DNA from: JBBIWA01 sp037439425 | Lineage (GTDB): Bacteria; Acidobacteriota; Blastocatellia; RBC074 | DNA length: 64,000 nucleotides | Assembly (NCBI GenBank): GCA_037439425.1 | Contig: JBBIWA010000010.1 | Location: 50,805 to 114,804 of the forward strand | Direction of reading: 5' to 3' | Part shown: in pieces, positions 34,801-42,388 of the stretch | Layout of the letters: every line of letters starts with the position of its first letter | How positions within the stretch are numbered: the stretch's first letter is position 1 | Translations under genes and position numbers: made by a program | Notes under the pieces: model-generated | Databases searched by the model: none | Told to the model about the DNA's origin: nothing | What the model saw: only the letters and a program-made list of their open reading frames with translations

Positions 34801-35808
34801 TCAAGACGCAGGCGCAGCAGTCGACTCTCTGATGATCAATTCGCCATTGACCTTGAGGCTGGTCTTGGTTTGCTCGCCGGAAAAGAGCTTGAGCAAGATC
34901 TGCATCGCCAGGCGTCCCATCTGCCGCATCGGCTGGCGGATGGTGGTCAGTGGCGGATGGGTATAAGAAGCGATGAATAGATCATCAAAGCCTACGAGCG
35001 AGACCTCCTCAGGCACGCGCAATCGCTGCCTGCGAAGGACGCACAGCGCACCCAGAGCTGACATATCGTTGTAACAAAAGACCGCCGTGGGTCTTTCAGC
35101 CAGCTCAAGCAGCTTCTCCATAGCCTGCGCGCCACCTTCAGCCTTGCCATCGCCGTGCACGATCAGTTCCGGTCTGAAAGGTAGATCAGCCAGTTCCAGC
35201 GCCTGCCGATAGCCCGTAAACCTCTCGGTGTCGGATTGAAACCCGAACCGATCGCCGAGATAGGCAATCCGCCTGTGACCCAGCTCGATCAGATGCTCCG
35301 TGGCCAGGCGGCCCGCAGCTACGTTGTCTATCATCACTGAGTGCGCAAACTCGCTGGGGTGTTGATTGTTGATGAGCACAATCGGCACCTGCATTTGCGC
35401 TAGTCGCGGCATATAGAGCGCACCGACGCGCGAAGCCAGGACTAAAATTCCATCCACGCGCCGCTCGTGGAAAGAATGCACGACTTTGATTTCACGCTCC
35501 GGATCGGCATTAGAATTGGCCAGCAACACCGAGTAATCGTGATCGTTGGCTACTTCTTCCACACCGCTGACCACCTCAGCGATAAAAGGGTCAGCAATCG
35601 TGGTGACAACGATGCCAATCGTATGCGTCTTGCGCGTGACCAGACTGCGCGCCACGGCGCTGGGACGGTAACCCAGCCGCCGCGCGATTTGCCGGATCCG
35701 GTCTGCCGTCTCGCGGTTGACCAGCGGGCTGCCGCGCAAGGCGCGTGAAACTGTCGCGTGCGAGACATTGGCCGCGCGCGCGATGTCTTTGATCGATATC
35801 TCATTCAT
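34801..35808 (-). CDS. LacI/GalR-family transcriptional regulator
   Basis: This 335-residue repressor has an N-terminal helix-turn-helix (IKDIARAANVSHATVSRALRG, residues about 5-25; LGYRPSAVARSL is the hinge-side segment). A periplasmic-binding-protein-like sugar-sensing domain follows: TIGIVVTTIADPFIAEVVSG near 63, FCYNDMSALGALCVLR near 230 and SLVGFDDLFIASYTHPPLTTIRQPM near 270. The true start is the ATG at 35808; a longer frame to 35853 has no family support. An imperfect LacI-type palindrome (35812-35825) sits just before the ATG, suggesting autoregulation and likely control of the iol genes downstream. Confidence 0.92.
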   Translation of the reverse strand: MNEISIKDIARAANVSHATVSRALRGSPLVNRETADRIRQIARRLGYRPSAVARSLVTRKTHTIGIVVTTIADPFIAEVVSGVEEVANDHDYSVLLANSNADPEREIKVVHSFHERRVDGILVLASRVGALYMPRLAQMQVPIVLINNQHPSEFAHSVMIDNVAAGRLATEHLIELGHRRIAYLGDRFGFQSDTERFTGYRQALELADLPFRPELIVHGDGKAEGGAQAMEKLLELAERPTAVFCYNDMSALGALCVLRRQRLRVPEEVSLVGFDDLFIASYTHPPLTTIRQPMRQMGRLAMQILLKLFSGEQTKTSLKVNGELIIRESTAAPAS

Positions 35809-35811
35809 CCT

Positions 35812-35825
35812 TGCAAACGTGTGCA
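35812..35825 (-). promoter_or_regulatory. LacI-family operator-like palindrome
   Basis: TGCAAACGTGTGCA is a 14-nt palindrome with one mismatched pair and a central ACGT, the layout of LacI/PurR-family operators. It overlaps the ribosome-binding region just 4 nt upstream of the regulator start codon. A perfect palindrome, AACAGCTGTT, lies at 35881-35890 about 65 nt further upstream and is an alternative site. Confidence 0.55.
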
Positions 35826-35911
35826 GCCAAACCGCAAACAGAAAGCAGCACACTGCTGCTTAAAGAGAACTTCCCCCCCCAACAGCTGTTTGTGGTCTTG
35901 CTGAGAGCTAG

Positions 35912-35939
35912 ATCATACTCTGGCTGAGTGATTTGTCAA
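35912..35939 (-). promoter_or_regulatory. Sigma-70 promoter of LacI gene and probably the iol operon
   Basis: On the minus strand TTGACA (35934-35939, exact consensus -35) and TATGAT (35912-35917) are separated by 16 nt. The predicted leader is about 95 nt and contains AACAGCTGTT, a CAGCA/TGCTG hairpin and the operator near the start codon. Confidence 0.65.
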
Positions 35940-36020
35940 GCGGCTACCCAAAGCTCAGCCGTGGATGCCCATTCGTCGCTTGCCAGAAGGCGTAGCGTTT
36001 GACGCGCCCGGAAGTAGCGA

Positions 36021-36488
36021 TCATTCCACATAATCATCTAAGATCACAATAGCCACCCCTTCGGTCTTCAGCTTGCGTAGTTGGTGGTCATTGGTGAGAA
36101 AGGCATTCGCTTTCTCTACCAGCGCCGTCGCCACCAGCAGGGCATCTGGCATTCGCAGTCTATATTCTCCCCGCAACCGAGCTGCCTGTTTGGCAATCTC
36201 ATAATGTGGTGATAGCAAGATGGTGTTGGGTAAAGATTGAACGAAGTGTTCAAAGACCGCCACCCGATCCAGCTGCCCATCCGCAAATGGTTTGACCAAC
36301 AGCTCCGTCACTGAGATCGTGGATAGCACGGCCGTATGTGTTCCTGCACCGATGGCGGCGAAAACCATCTCAGTGAGAACGGCGTGAGGTTCTATATCTT
36401 CGAGGTGATAGATCAGGAGCGAACTATCGAGCCCCACTTTGTCGAACCGCTTGAGGTCTTTGATAAACTTCGCTCGCTTTACTCCCAC
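36021..36488 (-). CDS. vapC: PIN-domain toxin (VapC-like)
   Basis: This is a probable ribonuclease of 155 residues with a PIN fold. The first acidic residue is in LDSSLLIYHLED near 20, a conserved SVTELLVKP lies in the middle, and RMPDALLVATALVEKA then FLTNDHQL supply the later aspartates. The start chosen is a GTG at 36488 that overlaps the end of the antitoxin gene by 10 nt; a longer frame to 36542 would overlap much more. Translational coupling with the AbrB-type antitoxin is expected. It would act as an RNase toxin inhibited by its partner. Confidence 0.82.
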   Translation of the reverse strand: MGVKRAKFIKDLKRFDKVGLDSSLLIYHLEDIEPHAVLTEMVFAAIGAGTHTAVLSTISVTELLVKPFADGQLDRVAVFEHFVQSLPNTILLSPHYEIAKQAARLRGEYRLRMPDALLVATALVEKANAFLTNDHQLRKLKTEGVAIVILDDYVE

Positions 36489-36724
36489 GACTGACGCTCC
36501 TGATCCAAATAGCGGGCCACCTCCTGTTTGGTCCTCCCCCACGTTCCTTTGAGCAGACCTCGCGTTGTCCGGGCATACTGTTCGGGTCGCGTCAGGATCA
36601 TCCGCCCTTCCTCAAAAGTGATCAGCAGCTCATCACCAGCCTCCAACCCTAGCGCCTGACGCATCTCCTGAGGGATGACCAATTGTCCTTTTTGGCTCAG
36701 TCTTACTATCTTGGTTATCGTCAT
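36479..36724 (-). CDS. vapB: AbrB/SpoVT-type antitoxin (VapB-like)
   Basis: This 81-residue protein has the swapped-hairpin AbrB DNA-binding domain at about 1-50 (KIVRLSQKGQLVIPQEMR, ALGLEAGDELLITFEEGRMIL) and a C-terminal tail (GRTKQEVARYLDQER). VapB antitoxins of this type bind their own promoter and neutralise the PIN toxin. The gene precedes the toxin with a 10-nt overlap, the usual operon order. Confidence 0.85.
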   Translation of the reverse strand: MTITKIVRLSQKGQLVIPQEMRQALGLEAGDELLITFEEGRMILTRPEQYARTTRGLLKGTWGRTKQEVARYLDQERQSWE

Positions 36725-37181
36725 ACTTCTTCCTCCACGGTTTGATTGTATCTATTCCGTCACAACCCAGCAAGCGTCAGGCTTCGGACCCGGCAATTCT
36801 CGGCTACCCACCACCGTAGCCCTCTAAGAGAAGTATCGCTCCCGAGATTGACTGACGAGGGAGACCTTTCCCCCTCACTCCGCGAGTGAGCGCGGCAGAA
36901 TCGAGAGCAGGGTTTTGAGAGCTTGCTTCTACGCCTGGGATCGGAATTGCCCACCAGATAAGAACCAGGATCACTGTTGGGCCGCTTGGTGGCGCGAGCT
37001 TATCCCGCAGCAGTGCGCCACTAAAGGCTTGAGCGAGTCGGTTGCCGGCCTTTTGCCCGCTCACCTATTTCCAGGCTTTATGAGCCAACCGGGAATTGCT
37101 GGCTCACTTGACTTTGCCAAAGCAGTTGCATATGTTGCACTCAATCAGCAATGGCAGCAACCTTCACGGCGGTGAGGCAGG
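36725..37181. other. 457-nt divergent region between toxin-antitoxin and cytochrome genes
   Basis: No gene is recognised on either strand. For vapB, TTGCTG and TACAAT (minus strand, 36768-36773 and 36745-36750) are 17 nt apart, a modest sigma-70 candidate 21 nt upstream of the ATG. A perfect 7-bp inverted repeat TGAGCCA...TGGCTCA (37081-37106) precedes the cytochrome gene. I see no copy of the dispersed repeat here. Confidence 0.5.
36745..36773 (-). promoter_or_regulatory. Candidate vapBC promoter
   Basis: TTGCTG (-35) is separated by 17 nt from TACAAT (-10) on the minus strand, 21 nt upstream of the vapB start. Similarity to the consensus is moderate. Confidence 0.35.
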
Positions 37182-37736
37182 ATGAAAAACAAGGTCAAGC
37201 GAAACGAAGCCATCCGAGATCAGACTCAGGGAGATAACTACGCTTTGAACCAGCCCCGCTTGAAGAACTCTTCTCACTGCTGCAAGCTCGCGCTCCTCAT
37301 AACCATTATCCTGGGTCTGCCCTGCACAGCTTATCAGTTGCTTCCATCAGCGATGGGCGCGGCGGGCATAGCACTGCAAGAGACCCAAACAGCCGAGCCG
37401 GCCAAATCGGTTTGGGATGGTGTCTATACAGAAGCGCAGGCCGGACGTGGAGAGACACTCTACGGGCGAGAATGTCTGAAATGTCACGATAGAAGTGAAT
37501 TCACTGGCTATCGTTTTATCTCTATCTGGGGTGGGCGCACGGCGTATGACCTGTTTGAGAATCTCCGCACCACCATGCCGCTAGACGGTCCTGGCAGGCT
37601 GGGCCGTCAGGGATATACTGACGTCATAGCCTATATCTTCAGATGCAACGAATTTCCGACCGGCGAGCTCGAACTCGCCAGCAGCGCAGAAACTCTCAAA
37701 CAGATTCGTATCGAACCCAGACCACCTCAGAAATAG
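37182..37736 (+). CDS. Monohaem cytochrome c domain protein
   Basis: The 184-residue protein has a long polar N terminus, a hydrophobic export segment at about residues 32-55 (LALLITIILGLPCTAYQLL), then a cytochrome c domain. The haem motif CLKCH places the thioether cysteines at 98 and 101 and the proximal histidine at 102. A methionine in TTMPLDGP near 133 is a plausible distal ligand. YGRECLKCH and YTDVIAYIFRCNEFPTGE resemble the class of small cytochromes found beside periplasmic dehydrogenases. It lies about 135 nt upstream of a Tat-exported HD-domain protein in the same direction. No start Shine-Dalgarno is strong; GTGAGGCAGG lies about 9 nt upstream. Confidence 0.82.
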   Translation: MKNKVKRNEAIRDQTQGDNYALNQPRLKNSSHCCKLALLITIILGLPCTAYQLLPSAMGAAGIALQETQTAEPAKSVWDGVYTEAQAGRGETLYGRECLKCHDRSEFTGYRFISIWGGRTAYDLFENLRTTMPLDGPGRLGRQGYTDVIAYIFRCNEFPTGELELASSAETLKQIRIEPRPPQK

Positions 37737-37820
37737 TACGGCGAGAGAGTAGAGTGCAAATGAAGATCAAGCCACGAAGGATCAGGCCCGTGAGAAGTCA
37801 GCAGGTCCGCAACTCTGAGC

Positions 37821-37854
37821 TCTCTTCGTGATGTTGCGTGTCCTTTGTGGTTCG
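37821..37854. repeat. Short intergenic motif (CCTTTGTGG), copy 3
   Basis: The sequence ttcgtgatgttgcgtgtcc then tttgtggttc belongs to the same family as 14899-14922. It lies just upstream of the Tat-exported protein gene. Confidence 0.5.
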
Positions 37855-37871
37855 CCTTCCGAGGAGGATTT

Positions 37872-38666
37872 ATGGAGATCAACCGGAGAGCCTTCCTGGC
37901 CACATTGGGCGGGGCTGCTGCCGTTGAGACGATGTCGTCCGAGGCGCTAGCCGACGCGCTCGAACACCATATGATCCGATGGCTCGATCAAGCCGCCAGC
38001 ACGATGCCCGACCAGCAGGTCGAGGTTACAGGAATGAAGTATCGGCGCGGGGTGGGCACTCTCTTCGTGCCCGGTGAGGACCGCGCTGCGCTGAGGAAGC
38101 TGGAACCGATGCCACCCAAACCGACGCTGCTGGACTTCTTTCAGCTGCGGTTTGCTCCGGCCAACCACGTGTTGCAAAGCGCCACTCGTGCGCTGAAAAC
38201 AGGGATGAGCGAAGAGACGATCCTCGCTTGCCTGCTGCACGATGTGGTCCTGAGTCTGATCAAGCCCGATCACGGATGGTGGGGCGCACAGCTTGTGGAA
38301 CCCTATGTCTCCGAGAAGGTGAGTTGGGCGATTCGTTATCATCAGGCGCTGCGCTTCTATCCAGACCTGTCAGTCGGTTATGAATACCCGGAGATGTATA
38401 ACCGGATCTTTGGCCGGGACTACGTGCCGCCCCCTTACATTGAGGCTGCATACAAATATGCCCGCAATCACAGGTGGTATATGGAAGCTCGCCTGATCAC
38501 AGTCAACGATCTGTACAGTTTTGATCCGAGCGCCAAAGTTTCCATTGAGCCATTCATTGACATCATCGGGCGCCATTTCAAGCAGCCCAAAGAAGGGTTG
38601 GGCAATGACAACAGCCCGGTAGCCCATATGTGGCGAACGATCGCCAACCCGGACCAGCCACTGTAA
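37872..38666 (+). CDS. Tat-exported HD-domain protein
   Basis: This is a 264-residue protein. A twin-arginine signal is present at the N terminus (RRAFLATLGG at residues 5-14, AEALADA-like end near 30). The core has an HD-type metal-ligand pattern: H123-D124 in LLHDVV, H134 in KPDHGWW, H157 in RYHQAL and D213 in VNDLYSFD. The spacing resembles HD-domain oxygenases (PhnZ/MIOX-like) more than classical phosphohydrolases, but I cannot identify the substrate. Start: GAGGAGGATTT 5-11 nt upstream of the ATG at 37872. The preceding cytochrome c and Tat export imply a periplasmic redox or hydrolytic role. Function otherwise unknown. Confidence 0.75.
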   Translation: MEINRRAFLATLGGAAAVETMSSEALADALEHHMIRWLDQAASTMPDQQVEVTGMKYRRGVGTLFVPGEDRAALRKLEPMPPKPTLLDFFQLRFAPANHVLQSATRALKTGMSEETILACLLHDVVLSLIKPDHGWWGAQLVEPYVSEKVSWAIRYHQALRFYPDLSVGYEYPEMYNRIFGRDYVPPPYIEAAYKYARNHRWYMEARLITVNDLYSFDPSAKVSIEPFIDIIGRHFKQPKEGLGNDNSPVAHMWRTIANPDQPL

Positions 38667-38743
38667 GAGATGAAAATCAAACTATGCAGAGACTTCATGC
38701 TTCCTGCGAGAGACGCGATGAAAGGTTTGCAAGTTTGAGCTCT

Positions 38744-38902
38744 GATTTTCCGCAGGAGTCATTCAGCTCGCTTGAGCGACACCCAGAAACGATGAAAAGC
38801 CGGGTACGCACGCTTGCGAGCGTGCTTGGTCTTCGGTAATGGCTTGCTTAACGAAGGCAGGCACGCAAGGATGCGTGCGTACCCAGGATTTTCCGCAGGA
38901 GG
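38744..38902 (+). repeat. Dispersed hairpin repeat, full unit R10
   Basis: GATTTTCCGCAGGAG occurs at both ends (38744-38758 and 38888-38902), flanking the module (CTCGCTTGAGCGAC then ACCCAGAAACGATGAAAA) and three hairpins: CGCACGCTTGCGAGCGTGC, GGTCTTCG...CGAAGG and GCACGCaaggATGCGTGC. The unit ends ACCCAGG 20 nt before the start of the metallo-beta-lactamase gene, with GCAGGAGGA just after the element acting as its Shine-Dalgarno. Confidence 0.85.
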
Positions 38903-38906
38903 AACC

Positions 38907-40334
38907 ATGTCCCGGAAGATACTGATCGCAATCGTGAACAGTGCGCTCCTGTCACTGCTAGCCTTTACCCAGAGCGCCCCAACGGTGCTTGAGAAAGCGG
39001 CGCAAGCGATGGGAGCGACCGACCTCAAATCAATCCAATATTCGGGCAGCGGCTATAACTTTGCTGTCGGTCAGAGCGTCAACCCAACAGCGCCGTGGCC
39101 TCGTTTCAATGTGAAGAGCTACACGCGCACGATCAACTTCGACACGGCCTCATCACGAGAAGAGCTACTGCGCACGCAAGGCGAAAATCCGCCACGAGGT
39201 GGCGGCGGTCAGCCGCTCATCGGCGAGCAGCGCCAAATACTTCTCGTGAGCGGCAACTATGCTTGGAACCTGGTCGGCAACAACGCTGTCCCGGCACAGG
39301 CAGCCGCGGAAGAACGCCAGCTCCAGATCTGGCTCACGCCCCAGGGTTTTATCAAAGCTGCCCTGAAGCACAAGGCGAGCGCCACACCGCGCACCGCTGG
39401 CGGCAAGAGAGTCACCGTAGTCTCTTTCACCGTGCACAACAAGTTCCAGGTGAGCGGAATAATCAATGCTGAGAATCTGGTCGAGCGGGTTGAGACTGCG
39501 ATTGAGCATCCTTTGCTCGGTTCCCTGCCGATAGTGACGACCTACTCGGATTACAAAGACTTCAGCGGCATCAAGTTCCCCACCCGCATCGTCCAGCGTC
39601 AGGGCGGCCACCCTGCGCTGGAGATCACTATTGCTCAGGTGCAACCGAACGCAACGGCTGATTTCGCCGTGCCTGATAACGTCCGCCAGGCTCCAGCGCC
39701 AACGGTTCGAGTGGAGACGCAGAAGCTGGCCGAGGGCGTGTGGTATCTGACGGGCGGATCGCATCACAGCGTGGCCGTGGAATTCAAGGATTATGTCGTA
39801 GTGATCGAAGGCCCGCTCAACGAGGCGCGCTCACTGGCCGTTATGGATGAAGTGAAAAAGGCGGTGCCGAATAAACCGATCCGGTATCTGGTCAACACAC
39901 ACCACCACTTCGATCATGCGGGCGGCATTCGTGCCTACGCCGCCCGGGGCGTGACGATCATCACTCATCAGATCAACAGGCCGTATTACCAGAAAGTGCT
40001 GCGCGGCCTGAAGCTGGTCAAGATCCTCTCCCTCACCGACAAATACGTTTTGACCGATGGGATGCGCCTGCTGGAGCTGTATCACGTCAAAGGGAACACG
40101 CACAACGATGGGATCATCATGGCTTATCTTCCCAAAGAGAAGCTACTGATCGAAGCTGATGTGTTCACCCCACCCGCCGCAGGCGCGCCGCCACCATCTA
40201 CGCCCAATCCTTTCAGCGTGAATTTGCACGAGAACATCGAGCGGCTCAAACTCGCCGTCGAGCAGATCGCGCCGCTGCACGGGCGGCTGGTACCAATGGC
40301 AGAGTTGCTGAAAGCCATCGGGAAGGCTGGCTAG
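38907..40334 (+). CDS. Metallo-beta-lactamase-fold hydrolase, secreted
   Basis: The 475-residue protein has an N-terminal signal (LIAIVNSALLSLLAF, cleaved near residue 20). A roughly 250-residue N-terminal region of unknown fold (SYTRTINFDTASSREELLR, QGGHPALEITIAQVQPNATA) follows. The C-terminal metallo-beta-lactamase domain starts at about 265: THHHFDHAGGI near 332 gives the canonical zinc-ligand HxHxDH, and GNTHNDGIIMAYLPKEKLL near 400 and EADVFTPP supply later ligands. Substrate unknown. I reject the longer frame from 38814, whose first 31 residues are encoded by repeat R10. Confidence 0.9.
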   Translation: MSRKILIAIVNSALLSLLAFTQSAPTVLEKAAQAMGATDLKSIQYSGSGYNFAVGQSVNPTAPWPRFNVKSYTRTINFDTASSREELLRTQGENPPRGGGGQPLIGEQRQILLVSGNYAWNLVGNNAVPAQAAAEERQLQIWLTPQGFIKAALKHKASATPRTAGGKRVTVVSFTVHNKFQVSGIINAENLVERVETAIEHPLLGSLPIVTTYSDYKDFSGIKFPTRIVQRQGGHPALEITIAQVQPNATADFAVPDNVRQAPAPTVRVETQKLAEGVWYLTGGSHHSVAVEFKDYVVVIEGPLNEARSLAVMDEVKKAVPNKPIRYLVNTHHHFDHAGGIRAYAARGVTIITHQINRPYYQKVLRGLKLVKILSLTDKYVLTDGMRLLELYHVKGNTHNDGIIMAYLPKEKLLIEADVFTPPAAGAPPPSTPNPFSVNLHENIERLKLAVEQIAPLHGRLVPMAELLKAIGKAG

Positions 40335-40368
40335 CGCGCTAATAGCCGCAGGTGAAACGAAAAAAGTA

Positions 40369-40393
40369 TTTTCGCCACGAGGAAACAAAGACT
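40369..40393. repeat. Short intergenic motif, inverted copy 4
   Basis: Sequence ttttcgccacgaggaaaca then aagac is the reverse complement type of the CCTTCGTGG family, in the gap before the acyl-CoA synthetase gene. Confidence 0.4.
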
Positions 40394-40455
40394 CCCAAGG
40401 AAGGGAGGTTCGGCTCGCTCATCTTCGTAGTCTGTCAATGCAAGGGGGAACAGAG

Positions 40456-42021
40456 ATGAGTTTGGCATCTGAGATCAACCTTCTGGCTGACATCGTTCGC
40501 GTTCACGCGGCCGAGCGACCGGGGAAGGCGGCGATCTTTTTCAATGGACACGAAACAACGTATGCCGAACTTGACCGGTATTCCAATCAAGCGGCTCATG
40601 GGTTTATCAACGAAGGGCTGAAGCCGCAGACGCGCATCGCGCATCTGGACAAAAACTCCGATCTTTACTTTGAACTCCTCTTCGGCGCAGCGAAAGCCAA
40701 TGAGGTGCTGGTCTCGGTCAACTGGCGGCTGGCTCCAGCCGAGATCGCTTACGTGATTAACGACGCGATGGCCGAAATGCTCTTCGTTGGGCCTGACTAT
40801 TTTGAGACCATCGAAAAGATTCGCGGCGAGCTGAAGAGGGTCAAAAAGATCCTGGCGCTGGGTGCCCCTCATCCAGAGTGGGAAGAATATACCGTCTGGC
40901 GCGACCGCCAGAGCCAGGCGGATCCGGCCGTGCCGGTCGCCGGTTCTGATGTTGTGCTTCAGTTGTACACCAGCGGCACAACCGGGCACCCCAAAGGCGC
41001 GCAATTGACAAACGACAATCTGCTCACCTTGCTGCCTGCTGCTGTGCGCGAATGGGGTGATTGGAACGAGCAGGATGTGACGCTGATCTGTATGCCGCTT
41101 TTTCACATCGGCGGCTGTGGAGTGGGATTGCTGAACTTTTACGTGGGTGCCAGGGGCGTGGTGATGCGCGAGCTGGTTCCGGCTGAGATCCTGCGGCTGA
41201 TCGCCGAGCAACGCGTCACCAAAGCCTTCTTCGTTCCCGCGGTGATTCTCTTCCTGCTACAAACGCCTGGGGTCGAAGAAGCTGACCTGTCGAGTCTCAA
41301 ACTGATCATCTATGGCGCCTCGCCGATGCCCGTTGATCTGCTGCGCCGCGCGATGAAGACGCTGAAATGCGGCTTCGGGCAAGTTTACGGCTTGACTGAA
41401 ACGACAGGAGCTTTCACTTATCTGCCGCCGGAAGAGCACGACCCGAGCAATGAAAAACGGTTGCGTTCGTGCGGCAAGCCGCTCAGCATCGCTGAAGTTC
41501 GTGTGGTTGACGCCCTGGGTCAGGAGGTGCCTCCGGGCGAGGTGGGCGAGATCATCATTCGGTCGTCGCAGAACATGAAAGGCTACTGGAATCTGCCGGA
41601 GGAGACCGCTAAGGCGATCAAAGGCGGTTGGTTCTACACGGGCGATGCCGGTTACTTTGATGAGGATGGTTATCTATACATTCACGACCGCGTCAAAGAC
41701 ATGATTATTTCGGGCGGCGAAAACATCTATCCAGCGGAGGTCGAAAACGCGCTCTTCGGCCACCCAGCTATCGCCGATGTCGCTGTGATCGGCGTACCTG
41801 ATGAGACGTGGGGCGAAGCGGTGAAAGCTATCGTGGTCAAAAAACCAGGCGTGGAGGTGACGGCCGAGGAGATCATTGCCTTCGCCCGGGAGCGCATCGC
41901 GTATTACAAAGCGCCCAAGTCAGTGGACTTTATTGATGCGCTGCCGCGCAATCCGTCCGGCAAGGTTCTCAAGCGCGAATTGCGCAAACCCTATTGGGAG
42001 GGGCGCGACCGGCAGGTCTAG
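40456..42021 (+). CDS. AMP-dependent acyl-CoA synthetase (long/medium-chain)
   Basis: This 521-residue enzyme activates a carboxylic acid to its CoA thioester through an acyl-adenylate. The AMP-binding P-loop is LYTSGTTGHPKGAQLT near residues 172-187. GQVYGLTETTGAF lies near 315, GWFYTGDAGYFDEDGYLYI near 397 and the hinge/A8 segment is DRVKDMIISGGENIYP near 418. The catalytic lysine is in RNPSGKVLKREL near 505. Start: ATG at 40456 with GGGGGAA 6-12 nt upstream. It lies beside no obvious pathway partner; the fatty-acid or aromatic-acid substrate is unknown. Confidence 0.93.
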   Translation: MSLASEINLLADIVRVHAAERPGKAAIFFNGHETTYAELDRYSNQAAHGFINEGLKPQTRIAHLDKNSDLYFELLFGAAKANEVLVSVNWRLAPAEIAYVINDAMAEMLFVGPDYFETIEKIRGELKRVKKILALGAPHPEWEEYTVWRDRQSQADPAVPVAGSDVVLQLYTSGTTGHPKGAQLTNDNLLTLLPAAVREWGDWNEQDVTLICMPLFHIGGCGVGLLNFYVGARGVVMRELVPAEILRLIAEQRVTKAFFVPAVILFLLQTPGVEEADLSSLKLIIYGASPMPVDLLRRAMKTLKCGFGQVYGLTETTGAFTYLPPEEHDPSNEKRLRSCGKPLSIAEVRVVDALGQEVPPGEVGEIIIRSSQNMKGYWNLPEETAKAIKGGWFYTGDAGYFDEDGYLYIHDRVKDMIISGGENIYPAEVENALFGHPAIADVAVIGVPDETWGEAVKAIVVKKPGVEVTAEEIIAFARERIAYYKAPKSVDFIDALPRNPSGKVLKRELRKPYWEGRDRQV

Positions 42022-42388
42022 AGCGAATTTCATTCAGGTGGGCGGTGCTTGGAGTTGCGGCCTTCAGATGGGCTTTTCGTCACCTCAGCGCAAAAAACGC
42101 CTGGAGGCGATACCCCAGACCAGACAATTCCACTCGGAGGTAAGAGTAGCTGGGGCCTGTCTTTCGCATTGCCAAGAACGTTGGCATTGAGCTCTTGCTA
42201 GGCTTCGGGCGCCGGTTCTATTCGAGAAGAGAAGGCAATTTTGCCGGGCTTTTCATGGCAACGTGGCTATAGGGCTTTCGCCTTTAGTCGATCAAATGGG
42301 GACAAGGTGGGGATTACATTGCATGACAATTCGCAGCAGCCTCAACGGAAATCGCCGGGGTGGGGCAAATAACACTACAGGAGACGGT
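42022..42388. other. 367-nt gap with no recognised feature
   Basis: No open frame of merit, no dispersed-repeat copy and no clear promoter are seen. The downstream gene start at 42389 has ACAGGAGACGGT just upstream as its ribosome-binding site. Confidence 0.55.

Noticed and set aside
36804..37064. An 86-codon minus-strand frame upstream of vapB
   Set aside because: Overlaps no known family, and the region has promoter-like elements instead.
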